Below are positions 1 to 8,308 of a DNA stretch of 64,000 bases, piece after piece. A program made the position numbers and the translations under genes. Where the stretch lies: positions 404,421 to 468,420 of the forward strand of contig NZ_VOHB01000003.1 in NCBI RefSeq assembly GCF_007859295.1, read 5' to 3'. Each line of letters begins with the position of its first letter. Positions within the stretch are counted from its first letter, which is position 1. The notes beneath the pieces are model-generated. The model was not told the DNA's origin and made no database searches. It saw only the letters and a list, made by a program, of their open reading frames with translations. Origin of the DNA: Planococcus sp. CPCC 101016. Its GTDB lineage: Bacteria; Bacillota; Bacilli; Bacillales_A; Planococcaceae.

Positions 1-1860
1 TCAATAAGATGTTTGGACATGGCTGTGATCGCTCTCTTTCTGTTGATCTAATTGTCGAATATAACGGATCAATTCCACGGTCATATCGTAGCGGACAAAT
101 GGCGTGATCAAGTAGATGCCATGGAACAGCTCCGCTGCCGTATCAATCAGTTCTTTTGCAATTTGGATGCCTTCAGCAGTGGCGCGGTCTTTGTCTTCGC
201 CGCACGCGCGCATGCGTTCAAGCGCATCATCCGACAGTTTAATGCCCGGCACTTCGTTGTGCAGAAATTCTGCACTGCGGATGCTGGTCAATGGCATCAC
301 CCCGATGAAAATCGGTGTTTCCAGGTGTTTGGTCGCTTCATGGATTTCCACAATTTTTTCTTTCGTATAAACCGGCTGCGAAATGAAATAATCCGCACCG
401 CTTTCGATTTTTTTATCGAGTCTTGCCACCGCCCGGTCCAGTACGCGGACATTCGGATTGAATGCCGCCGCTACCGAGAAGTTGGCTTTTTTTCGTAATG
501 GCTTACCGGAAAATGAAATGCCTTCATTGAGCTTTTTGATCAGCTGGATCAATTCCATGCTCGACACGTCATAGACGCTGGTAGCTCCCGGAAAATCGCC
601 GACTTTGGTCGGGTCCCCCGTCACGGCGAGTATATCATGGATGCCGAGCGCATCGAGCCCCATCAAATGCGATTGCAGGCCAATCAAGTTGCGGTCCCGG
701 CAGGTGATGTGGGCCAGTGCCCGAATATTTTCCTTATGTTTTAAAATGGAGCCCATCGCCATGTTGCTGATGCGCGGTGACGCCAATGAATTGTCTGCCA
801 TCGTCACAGCATCCACACCCGCTTCATTCAAAGCAACAGACCCTTCCAAAAATTTGGTCGTATCCAAATGGCGCGGCGTATCCAATTCCACGATGATGGT
901 CCGTTCCGTTTTGGCTTTTTCATGGAGCGGTTTTACTTCCAGCGCTTCCGCTTCACGGATGACAATCGGTTTTCTGACGGCCACTTCTTTATGGGTGATC
1001 GGCGGCAAGCTGCCAAGATGCTTTTTCGCAGCGGCAATGTGCTTTGGAGTTGTGCCGCAGCAGCCGCCGATCAAACGCACTCCTTCTTCTCTCAACAACA
1101 AAGCGGCACGACCGAAATAATCAGCTTCCGATTCATAAACGATCCGGCCATCTTCCACATCAAGCAAACTGGCATTAGGGGAAGCGGACAAGAAAGCATG
1201 TTTTGGCAAAGTAACTTCTTCAAAGGCTTGGATGGTATGGTGAGGTCCCAAGCGGCAATTGACACCAACGATATCTGCGCCGAGCGTCTCCAATTGATGC
1301 AAGGCATCATTAAGCGTCATACCATTTTGCAGAATGCCGGGGTCATGCATGGATACTTGAGCAATCAGCGGCGTATCGGTAATCCCTTTCAGGTGCTTGA
1401 CCGTTGACGCCAGTTCTTCAAAGTCGTAGTAAGTTTCCAGCAGCAGGCCGTCGGGATCTCCCGACAGCAGATGGTTTGCCTGCTGGTCGACCATCGCAAT
1501 GATTTCCTGTAAAGTTGCGTCGCTTTTCCGGATTCCCCGGATGCCTCCGATGGTTCCGAAAACAAATTGTCCACCTGGCGCTGCGGCACGTTTGGCGATG
1601 CTAATCCCGGCTCTGTTGATTTCCGCAACTTGTTCTTCCAGTCCGTAGCGTGCGAGCTTTGCTGCATTCGCTCCATAAGTATTGGTCTGAATGATATCTG
1701 CTCCGGCCTTGATGTAATCCTGATGAATCTTTTCAATCACTTCCGGCCGCTGCAGATTCAATTCCTCATTGCAATACTCGATGCCATATGAATACAGCAA
1801 TGTCCCCATCGCCCCATCTGCCGTCAAAATTCTGGTCTTTAATTCGTTTAATAAACCCAT
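1..1860 (-). CDS. yitJ: Bifunctional homocysteine S-methyltransferase / methylenetetrahydrofolate reductase
   Basis: The N-terminal half (about residues 1-290) is a zinc-dependent homocysteine S-methyltransferase domain, with DGAMGT near the start and the GGCCGT zinc-binding cysteines near residue 270. The C-terminal half (about 325-610) is a methylenetetrahydrofolate reductase TIM barrel containing AVTGDP and ISQPVY. The fusion is known in Bacillus as YitJ and makes methionine from homocysteine using reduced folate. I start it at ATG 1860, 9 bases after GGAGG; a GTG nine bases upstream (1869) abuts the Shine-Dalgarno site and is unlikely. The gene is complete, about 619 aa, and follows an S-box riboswitch, so it should be off when SAM is plentiful. 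Confidence 0.93.
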   Translation of the reverse strand: MGLLNELKTRILTADGAMGTLLYSYGIEYCNEELNLQRPEVIEKIHQDYIKAGADIIQTNTYGANAAKLARYGLEEQVAEINRAGISIAKRAAAPGGQFVFGTIGGIRGIRKSDATLQEIIAMVDQQANHLLSGDPDGLLLETYYDFEELASTVKHLKGITDTPLIAQVSMHDPGILQNGMTLNDALHQLETLGADIVGVNCRLGPHHTIQAFEEVTLPKHAFLSASPNASLLDVEDGRIVYESEADYFGRAALLLREEGVRLIGGCCGTTPKHIAAAKKHLGSLPPITHKEVAVRKPIVIREAEALEVKPLHEKAKTERTIIVELDTPRHLDTTKFLEGSVALNEAGVDAVTMADNSLASPRISNMAMGSILKHKENIRALAHITCRDRNLIGLQSHLMGLDALGIHDILAVTGDPTKVGDFPGATSVYDVSSMELIQLIKKLNEGISFSGKPLRKKANFSVAAAFNPNVRVLDRAVARLDKKIESGADYFISQPVYTKEKIVEIHEATKHLETPIFIGVMPLTSIRSAEFLHNEVPGIKLSDDALERMRACGEDKDRATAEGIQIAKELIDTAAELFHGIYLITPFVRYDMTVELIRYIRQLDQQKESDHSHVQTSY

Positions 1861-1883
1861 CCTGCTCACCCTCCTATATATAC

Positions 1884-1914
1884 AAAAAAAGCCTTCATGA
1901 AAAAGAAGGCTTTA
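1884..1914 (-). terminator. Riboswitch-controlled intrinsic terminator of yitJ
   Basis: On the minus strand GCCTTC pairs with GAAGGC (1891-1896 with 1905-1910), followed by seven U. It sits between the S-box aptamer and the yitJ Shine-Dalgarno site, as expected of the expression platform. Confidence 0.85.
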
Positions 1915-1927
1915 CGATATCAAACTC

Positions 1928-2036
1928 GTTCCTTTTCATCTGCCAGGCATTCGTTTGCCTGCTGGATTTAGCACCTGACCTTTCGGCTGGTTGCTGAAGT
2001 TTCATAGGGCCAGTCCCTCAACTTCTCTCGATAAGA
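1928..2036 (-). ncRNA. S-box (SAM-I) riboswitch upstream of yitJ
   Basis: Read on the minus strand, the region has the S-box core in order: CTTATC, AAGA-like internal loop, GAGGGACTGGCCC, the TGAAAC-type loop, CAGCAACC, and GGTGCTAAATCC. These are the conserved SAM-binding and kink-turn segments of SAM-I aptamers. A terminator follows directly, indicating transcription attenuation when SAM binds. Confidence 0.93.
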
Positions 2037-2066
2037 ATTCACTATTCAGTTTTAAGTATTCTAGAT

Positions 2067-2095
2067 ATGGTACCTGTATACACTAGTCAGGTCAA
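2067..2095 (-). promoter_or_regulatory. Candidate sigma-A promoter of the yitJ S-box transcript
   Basis: On the minus strand TTGACC (2090-2095) is separated by 17 bases from TACCAT (2067-2072). The predicted start lies about 20-25 bases before the aptamer. Confidence 0.5.
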
Positions 2096-2175
2096 GACAA
2101 TCTATCAAAAAACAATGAACTTTCTGTTATTTTTCATTAAAATAAGTACTATTCCAAAACTTCGAAGGAAAGTTA

Positions 2176-2931
2176 CTATCTTATAAAATTAAACTTAAGG
2201 GAATGGACATCAAATATATACCAAGTAAATGGCCCAGATTCGAGCATCCAGGTAATCTCTACTTTCACCGGAACTTTTAATCCGTCTACAAGTTGGTGTT
2301 CTTTGATTGTACCAATACATAATAGCGGCTTCGCATCTTCCCCGTCTTCTTTATAGCGCCACGCTTCTACTCTCAACAGTTCGTTTTGTTCATTAAAGAA
2401 ATAAGTTGCAGAACCCGTCAGTCCAGCATATTCCATCGTCGCTTTTGCGGATTGCCCGTCTATCTCTTCCCATGTAATAAGAGGATTAATTACGGCTGAT
2501 GGATACCAGGACAGCTCCATCAAATAACGTTGCAGTGACGACTGATCAGTTTTTTCATTGTCTGTTGAATTGGAAATCGGAAAAATTCCGGCAAGTTTGA
2601 TCCGCATGTTTGCCTTGCCTTCCAGAAAGCTATCTTTTCCGGTGACAAACAAAGCTTTTCCCATTTTCATCTTCACTGTCCATCGGAATGCCGGCGGATT
2701 GGTAAAGCTGATCTGTTCCGCTTCGGATGCGGTCCACGTTTTTTGTTGAGGCTTTAATTTCATCCTGCCTGTTTGCTTAAGACGTGTGTTATGGATTTGT
2801 TCATGGCCAACAGCACCAATCGCGTAAAGCCAATTTTTTATGCATTCTGGAAGTGATTCAATCATTTCTGCTGTCAGTTTGCCTGGAGTCGCACGCTTAG
2901 AGTTACTTTCATTAGCATCTTTTTTCACCAT
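2176..2931 (-). CDS. DUF6920/DUF6544-like conserved protein
   Basis: A roughly 251-aa soluble protein with the layout of the DUF6920 (formerly DUF6544) family: a LPxC/V..WL segment near residue 30, a WTASEAEQ stretch, a PPAFRWT motif, LMELSWYPSA in the middle, and a C-terminal KVPVKVEITW. The function of this family is unknown to me. I prefer ATG 2931, preceded by GGGG, over an upstream TTG. It is divergent from the padR-like gene, with about 140 bp between them that holds candidate operators, so the PadR protein may control it. No signal peptide is visible. Confidence 0.72.
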   Translation of the reverse strand: MVKKDANESNSKRATPGKLTAEMIESLPECIKNWLYAIGAVGHEQIHNTRLKQTGRMKLKPQQKTWTASEAEQISFTNPPAFRWTVKMKMGKALFVTGKDSFLEGKANMRIKLAGIFPISNSTDNEKTDQSSLQRYLMELSWYPSAVINPLITWEEIDGQSAKATMEYAGLTGSATYFFNEQNELLRVEAWRYKEDGEDAKPLLCIGTIKEHQLVDGLKVPVKVEITWMLESGPFTWYIFDVHSLKFNFIR

Positions 2932-3021
2932 CACCAACACCCCTTTTTGTTGCTATACCTTTTTTGGTAGTATACAAAGCATTTTTTTAATAAAAAACTG
3001 GACATTCTATTAAAAAGAGAG

Positions 3022-3058
3022 TATTTTTATATCAAATAGATATATATCAAAAAGATAT
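3022..3058 (+). promoter_or_regulatory. Tandem inverted-repeat operators in front of padR-like gene
   Basis: Two perfect 15-bp inverted repeats, ATATC-N5-GATAT, lie side by side at 3029-3043 and 3044-3058, ending 14 bp before the start codon. They overlap or follow a candidate promoter (TGGACA 2999-3004, 17 bp, TATTTT 3022-3027). The placement suits autorepression by the PadR protein, although the repeat differs from the classical ATGT-N8-ACAT PadR site. Confidence 0.5.
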
Positions 3059-3072
3059 AATGAGGTGAATGA

Positions 3073-3615
3073 ATGGCAAAAGAAAACCATACCCAATATG
3101 CGATACTTGGACTCTTGACAACAGAATGCCGCACCGGCTATTCCATCAAACAAATGATTGATACAAGTTTGAATCATTTCTGGAAGATCAGCTATGGACA
3201 GATATATCCTTCATTGAAATTACTCGTGGATAAGGGCTATGCGTCAGTGGAACCTCAAGTTCAGGAAGGAAAGCCGGATAAGAAAGAGTACACCATTACT
3301 GCTGAAGGACAACGTGTTCTCAGAGAATGGATTCAAGAGCCTGTTCAGCAGCTCCCGGTCGAAAAAAACGAATTGCTGCTGAAGCTATTTTTTAGCCGCA
3401 ATCAGGATGTTCAAGACACGCTTGACCATTTAGAGGCTTATCGTGAAAAGCTTACTGATCGCTACAATACTTACTTAGGGATTCAAGAAATGATTAACAC
3501 TCAATTAATAGAACAGGCAGACGCTCCTTTTTGGCTGATCACCTTGGATTATGGCATACGGATAACGTTGGCTGCTATCGACTGGTGCGATGAAACCAAA
3601 AAAACCTTAAGCTGA
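3073..3615 (+). CDS. PadR family transcriptional regulator
   Basis: 180 aa. Residues 8-80 form the PadR winged helix (YAILGLL, GYSIKQMI, GQIYPSLKLL, KKEYTITAEG). Residues 95-175 form the helical C-terminal domain of the Vir-like PadR class (subfamily s1) that gives dimerisation. These regulators usually repress stress, efflux or phenolic-acid genes; the ligand cannot be read from sequence. ATG 3073 follows GAGGTGAATGA. The gene is followed 16 bp later by the DUF4188 gene on the same strand, which is probably co-transcribed, and two inverted repeats precede it. Confidence 0.9.
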   Translation: MAKENHTQYAILGLLTTECRTGYSIKQMIDTSLNHFWKISYGQIYPSLKLLVDKGYASVEPQVQEGKPDKKEYTITAEGQRVLREWIQEPVQQLPVEKNELLLKLFFSRNQDVQDTLDHLEAYREKLTDRYNTYLGIQEMINTQLIEQADAPFWLITLDYGIRITLAAIDWCDETKKTLS

Positions 3616-3631
3616 AGCGGAGGAAGATCCA

Positions 3632-4111
3632 ATGAGCAAAGAAATTTTTTCCGGTAGATTTACTGCTGAAAATCATGAAGGAATTGTGGTGTTTGTTATT
3701 GGTATGCGGATCAACAAATGGAGAGCTGTCCACAAATGGCTTCCTGTTATGGCGGCTATGCCTCCGATGATTAAAGAGCTGGCAATCCATAAAGAATTGG
3801 GCTGCCTGTCCTCTGAAAACTTCTTTAAGTTGCCGCTCACTTTCATGATCCAGTATTGGCGATCCGAAGATGAATTACACGCTTATTCAAGAGGACAGAA
3901 ACATTTGGCAGCTTGGAAAAACTTCAAACAAAAAACGAAAGATAATGACGCAGTCGGCATCTATCATGAAACTTACCTCATTTCCCCTGGCCACTCAGAA
4001 TCAATTTATGTGAATATGCCCGAATTCGGTTTGGCCAAGGCACTTGGAAAAAAAGAAATCACACCATCTACTTCATCAGCACGCCAACGCCTCAAGAAAG
4101 AAGTACAGTAG
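3632..4111 (+). CDS. DUF4188 domain protein (dimeric alpha-beta barrel, monooxygenase-like)
   Basis: 159 aa. It matches the DUF4188 pattern well: GRFTA near the start, VVFVIGMRINK, WLPVMAAMPPMIKEL, IQYWRS, a histidine-rich HLAAWKNF segment, VGIYHETY and VYVNMPEFGL. Family members resemble small dimeric alpha-beta-barrel proteins and are often named monooxygenase- or aldoxime dehydratase-like, but no reaction is established here. GGAGG lies 10 bases before ATG 3632. Its position directly behind padR suggests a small stress-responsive operon. Confidence 0.85.
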   Translation: MSKEIFSGRFTAENHEGIVVFVIGMRINKWRAVHKWLPVMAAMPPMIKELAIHKELGCLSSENFFKLPLTFMIQYWRSEDELHAYSRGQKHLAAWKNFKQKTKDNDAVGIYHETYLISPGHSESIYVNMPEFGLAKALGKKEITPSTSSARQRLKKEVQ

Positions 4112-4217
4112 CCAGCTGTCTGTGACTGTCATTCCATACAATTTTTTGCTCAAAGGATGACTCTATTAATCAAGGTAATGGAGAGTACAGCCCTTTGGCA
4201 GATAGAGGTGAAATCAT

Positions 4218-4679
4218 TTGTTCAATCTCTTTTTAATTGTTCATATTATCACCGGTATTAGTTGTCTGGCCAGCGGATTAATTGCGATGTTATCGAAAAA
4301 GAAGAGAGGGCAACATTCATTGGCTGGAGAATTGTATCACGGATCTTTTGTCATTGTGTTTATCACTGTCATTGTGCTGTCTATCAGCAACTGGGAAGAA
4401 AGCGGCTACCTTTTGTATATCGGCGTTTTCTCTTACGGCTTGGCTTTACTTGGATACTTGGCTGCGAAAATCAGATGGAAGAATTGGCTGGCACTTCACA
4501 TAAGCGGAATGCTCGGCTCCTATATAGGAATTGTGACAGCGACTATTACTGTGAACATCTCTAAAATTCCTTTGCTGAATGAATTGCCTATCCTCTTGTT
4601 TTGGTTGTTGCCCACCATAATTGGAACGCCTATTATCATTAAAATCAGGAAAAAGTACACGTTTCTAAAAGTTCAATGA
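4218..4679 (+). CDS. Small four-helix membrane protein (DUF2306-like)
   Basis: 153 aa starting at TTG 4218 behind AGAGGTG. Four hydrophobic segments (about residues 3-24, 43-60, 66-83, 92-115, with a further one near 122-141) are linked by short basic loops. The GQHSLAGELYH segment and the later ALHISGMLGSYIG resemble the His-containing motifs of DUF2306-type membrane proteins; I am not certain of the family. It follows the DUF4188 gene after 106 bp. A strong bidirectional terminator lies downstream. Confidence 0.65.
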   Translation: MFNLFLIVHIITGISCLASGLIAMLSKKKRGQHSLAGELYHGSFVIVFITVIVLSISNWEESGYLLYIGVFSYGLALLGYLAAKIRWKNWLALHISGMLGSYIGIVTATITVNISKIPLLNELPILLFWLLPTIIGTPIIIKIRKKYTFLKVQ

Positions 4680-4802
4680 ATTTGATGCGCTATTTTCTTG
4701 CAAAGAATTTGTTTCTTTCAGAATTCCAAATGTTTCAGGCTATACAATCAATGCGTGGACCATTCGAAAATACTAATCATCTAAAAAATTACTGATAACT
4801 TA

Positions 4803-4842
4803 AAAAACCTTGTCTGAAGTGTATACTTCAGACAAGGTTTTT
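4803..4842. terminator. Bidirectional intrinsic terminator
   Basis: A perfect 18-bp stem (4803-4820 with 4825-4842) around a GTAT loop, with A/T runs at both ends. It separates the converging genes ending at 4679 (+) and 4910 (-). Confidence 0.9.
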
Positions 4843-4909
4843 GATTTATCTATTTCCAAGAAACGATGGGCTCTTAAAAAAGATCGTCTTAATTCTAGAA
4901 TGCTTTCAA

Positions 4910-5491
4910 TTAAAAAAGGCTTTGCAAATCCTTGATCGGCCGAGCATCCGGCTGGCCATCATAACTGATGAACTCGATTTCACCGATGCGCATGCCCGCA
5001 TTGTATTCACCGATTACAGTATCCAACAAGACAAATGAAGCCGAGATGAACTCATCTTCATTTTCTTCTGTAAACCCTTTGATATAAAGGATCAGATTCA
5101 CTTCATCGCTATCTTTTTCAAATGTACAAAAGATATCGTCCCACCCCAGTTCAATATCTCCATAAACAACAGAAAATTCTTCGTCATGCGGCTGACGGAA
5201 GCCGATGATTTCAAAATCTCCAATAGGGGGGGCATTATCGATCAGTTCGATTACATCATCAAAAGCTTCAACAACACCATCTGCACTGATGATAAATTCA
5301 CGCTTCCCCTCAACAAGGCTTTCACTAAATTCAAAAGCCAAATACCGGTTAACTTTATGCAACTTCTTTTCCAACTGATTAAATAGCTTGTCTCTGCTGG
5401 AATCTTCCAACTCAAAATATGCTTCTTTATTGTCTGCAAACCATTCCCAGAAAGCCGCTACCTTATTTTTTCTCTTCGGCAACCAATTCAT
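4910..5491 (-). CDS. Conserved hypothetical protein, acidic, soluble
   Basis: 193 aa, strongly acidic, with no signal peptide or membrane segment. Visible landmarks are an aromatic N-terminus (FWEWFADNKEAYF), REFIISADGVVEAFDDVIELIDNAP in the middle (quoted in part: IISADG), and a C-terminal LLDTVIGEYNAG. Proteins with this outline are scattered through bacteria without assigned function, and I do not recognise a named domain with certainty. The start at 5491 is supported by AAAGGGG upstream. It stands alone, with terminators or spacers on both sides. Confidence 0.7.
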   Translation of the reverse strand: MNWLPKRKNKVAAFWEWFADNKEAYFELEDSSRDKLFNQLEKKLHKVNRYLAFEFSESLVEGKREFIISADGVVEAFDDVIELIDNAPPIGDFEIIGFRQPHDEEFSVVYGDIELGWDDIFCTFEKDSDEVNLILYIKGFTEENEDEFISASFVLLDTVIGEYNAGMRIGEIEFISYDGQPDARPIKDLQSLF

Positions 5492-5584
5492 CCCGCTATC
5501 CCCTTTGCATCCATCAATTCTTGTATGTCTATCATAATCATAATCACAAAAAAATGATAGTTCTTTTTATCTATGCATAATAGA

Positions 5585-6781
5585 CTACCTGCTGGCTGTT
5601 TTTATTTCGTATCGACGGAATTTCATCATGGAAACCACACCCAGGATAGGGCCGATGCTCAGTAAAACAAATACCCACTCCCAGCCGATAAGATTTTGAA
5701 CGATCGGGATCAGATTGATGGAAAAGACAGTGATCAAAAAACCGATGCACATCTGGAACGTTAAAGCAGTACCTAAGTACGGTGTTTCAGCAAATTCTGT
5801 TACGGCCGCTGAAAACTGGGCTGAATCAGAAATTACAAACATCCCCCAAATAATAGCCACTGTAAGCGTTAACCATAGGGCATGGCCGAACGTAAAGCCG
5901 ATGATGATCGAGCAGCTGGCACTGACAAGCAGCGAAAGAATGGTCAGCCGTGATCTTCCTAATTTATCCGCTGCTGCACCGCCCAGTACACATCCGATCG
6001 CTCCGGCAACTCCAATCGATACAAAAGAGGCAATTCCAATAAGTGCCGGACTGATTTGAGAAGAAGTACTGGCAAAGCTGGCTGCTAGAAAAACAGGGAG
6101 CCAGGTCCACATGGCATACAGTTCCCACATATGGCCAAAATAACCATAGTTCGCAAGCATAACCGGTTTATTCCGCACCACTTGCTTGATCAGCCGAAAA
6201 GAAAAAACGGTTCTTTGTGGGGATGCCGGTGCATCTGCTACCACCCACTTCATGATTGCGGAAGCAAACAATGCCAGCAACGAACTGACGATGATGACCA
6301 ATTTCCATTCGATAGAAGAGAAAAAGATGCTGATGAAGTGGGGCAAAGACGAGCCTAAAGTCAATGCGGCGATTAAAATCCCAAGCGCCAATCCCCTTTT
6401 CGCCGGGAACCACTGTGACAGCAGTTTGACAGCTGTTGGATAAACGCCTGCAAGTGTCACACCCGTTAAAATACGCAAGCTTATTCCAATTGCAGCAGTG
6501 TCGGCAAATGGCAGCAATCCATTGATCAGCGCACCAGCTAGTGCCGAAAACGCAAAAATTTTCCGAGCATTAAAGCGGTCTGAAATGCCAAAATAAACGC
6601 TGATCAATGTGCCGATGATAAAGCCAACTGGTACAGATGCCGATAACCAGGCTTCTGTACGGGCTGTGAGACTCCAGAGCTCCCGCAATTCCGGTCCTGT
6701 CACACTGGCGCTAAACCATAGGCTCAGTGCAAATAATTCCGCTATGGCGATCCACAACAATGCCTGCCATTTTCCCGCCAT
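5585..6781 (-). CDS. MFS family transporter
   Basis: About 398 aa with twelve hydrophobic helices in two six-helix bundles. The loop after helix 2 carries the MFS-type SDRFNARK signature and the mirrored loop after helix 8 carries ADKLGRSR. The start is placed at ATG 6781, nine bases after AGGAG; a longer frame to 6829 adds 16 polar residues without a Shine-Dalgarno site. The family includes cyanate/NreB-like and drug exporters and the substrate cannot be read. It is monocistronic. Confidence 0.87.
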   Translation of the reverse strand: MAGKWQALLWIAIAELFALSLWFSASVTGPELRELWSLTARTEAWLSASVPVGFIIGTLISVYFGISDRFNARKIFAFSALAGALINGLLPFADTAAIGISLRILTGVTLAGVYPTAVKLLSQWFPAKRGLALGILIAALTLGSSLPHFISIFFSSIEWKLVIIVSSLLALFASAIMKWVVADAPASPQRTVFSFRLIKQVVRNKPVMLANYGYFGHMWELYAMWTWLPVFLAASFASTSSQISPALIGIASFVSIGVAGAIGCVLGGAAADKLGRSRLTILSLLVSASCSIIIGFTFGHALWLTLTVAIIWGMFVISDSAQFSAAVTEFAETPYLGTALTFQMCIGFLITVFSINLIPIVQNLIGWEWVFVLLSIGPILGVVSMMKFRRYEIKTASR

Positions 6782-6923
6782 CACCAACAACTCCTCTTCC
6801 GTAAAACTTACCTTCTCTTTCCCTATCATAGAACAGCCTAAGTAAATAAGAAAGCAGACAAAAACCAGTGGCTGTTAAACCCCGAACCCTACTTGATGTC
6901 TTTATTAAAAATCCGAATCACAA

Positions 6924-6960
6924 AAGCCCTCCATCAGCTTAAACGGCTGATGGAGGGCTT
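6924..6960 (-). terminator. Intrinsic terminator of the thrC-symporter transcript
   Basis: A 15-bp perfect stem (6924-6938 with 6946-6960) just beyond the symporter stop codon, with a short U run on the minus strand. Confidence 0.85.
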
Positions 6961-6991
6961 GAGTGTTTATTTCATTACGAAACTGCTGATC

Positions 6992-8266
6992 TTATTTTGA
7001 GTTCCAAGCATTAAGGTCATCGCCAGTCACTTCATCAAAGTCATCGCTTCTGTCTTCGACGAGTTCATCGACCCATAACTCATTTTCTGTGGCGGCAACC
7101 ACAACGGCAGCTGAAGCATCACCAACTACATTCAAAGAAGTTCTGAACATATCAAGTATCCGATCGATACCCGCCACCAAAGCAATGCCTTCTAAGGGCA
7201 TGTTTGCAGCACTTAATACCATGGCAAGCATAATGACGCCCGCTCCCGGAACGCCAGCCGCTCCAATAGAAGCAAGTACCGTTGTCAGGACAACGGTCAC
7301 CAATTGCAGCAATGACAATTCCAAGCCATAGAACTGGGCAATAAATACAACTGCCACCCCTTGGTAAATCGCCGTGCCATCCATATTGAGCGTGGCGCCA
7401 AGCGGCAGCACAAAGCTGCTGATCTTACGGGAAACGCCTAAATTTTCCTGCGTGTTTTTCAGGGTTACCGGCAATGTCCCGGAACTGCTGCAGGTGCTAA
7501 ACGCCACTGTCGCAGCTGGAGCGATGCCTTTGAAAAATTGCAAAGGACTGATTTTCGCAAATCCTTTTACAGCCAATGAGTAAACCAGGACCGCATGGAA
7601 TATACAAGCGATGGCAACTGCCAAGATTACTTTCATTAAAGGCAGCAGCACAGTTAATCCGTATTGGCCAACGACCGGAGCCACTAACCCTAAAACCCCG
7701 ATTGGAGCAACCCACATGATGATTGAAGTAATTTTGTACATTACTTCCGCAAATCCTTCAAAAAATCGGTAGACAGGCTGAGCAGGTTTCCCGACCAAGG
7801 TAATCGCCAGTCCAATGAAAACAGCAAAAAAGATGATCTGCAGAATATTGCCCTCAGCAAGCGCTGCAAATGGATTTTCCGGAATGATGTTCAGCAATGT
7901 GGCAACTACACCACCCGTTTCAGCCACCTCTGTTGTGGTTTCCGGAACACTGATTGACAGTCCTTCACCTGGAGCGATCAAAAAGGCGAATGCTAAACCG
8001 ATGCTGACAGCAACCGCACTTGTCAGTAAATAATAGGTGATTGTTTTTATTCCGATTCTGCCCAGCTGTTTAGGATCTCCTGTGCTGGCAATCCCCACGA
8101 CCAGCGTGGCTAAAATCAACGGTGCAATGATAAATTTAATCAGCCGCAAGAACAAGTCACCGAGTGGTGCGATGACATCTATTGCAGGACCAAAAACGAG
8201 TCCCAGAATAACCGCCGCAACAAATGCGATTAAGATCTGCGCCAGAAGATTGCCTTTTATTTTCAC
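6992..8266 (-). CDS. Dicarboxylate/amino acid:cation symporter (DAACS family)
   Basis: About 424 aa from GTG 8266, which has GGGG about 10 bases upstream; an upstream TTG (8299) has no convincing site. The protein shows the glutamate-transporter fold: eight transmembrane helices plus two re-entrant loops, with a serine-rich AFSTCSSSGTLP hairpin near residue 275, NMDGTAIYQG near 310 and a GIDRILDMFRTSLNVVGD segment near 375, which together bind substrate and sodium or protons. The acidic C-terminal tail (DRSDDFDEVTGDD) is typical of Bacillales members. It lies 42 bp behind thrC, so it may move aspartate, glutamate or a hydroxy amino acid. Confidence 0.93.
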   Translation of the reverse strand: MKIKGNLLAQILIAFVAAVILGLVFGPAIDVIAPLGDLFLRLIKFIIAPLILATLVVGIASTGDPKQLGRIGIKTITYYLLTSAVAVSIGLAFAFLIAPGEGLSISVPETTTEVAETGGVVATLLNIIPENPFAALAEGNILQIIFFAVFIGLAITLVGKPAQPVYRFFEGFAEVMYKITSIIMWVAPIGVLGLVAPVVGQYGLTVLLPLMKVILAVAIACIFHAVLVYSLAVKGFAKISPLQFFKGIAPAATVAFSTCSSSGTLPVTLKNTQENLGVSRKISSFVLPLGATLNMDGTAIYQGVAVVFIAQFYGLELSLLQLVTVVLTTVLASIGAAGVPGAGVIMLAMVLSAANMPLEGIALVAGIDRILDMFRTSLNVVGDASAAVVVAATENELWVDELVEDRSDDFDEVTGDDLNAWNSK

Positions 8267-8308
8267 GATTCTCTCGCCCCTTAAACTATTAGATTTCAAC
8301 CCTATGCT

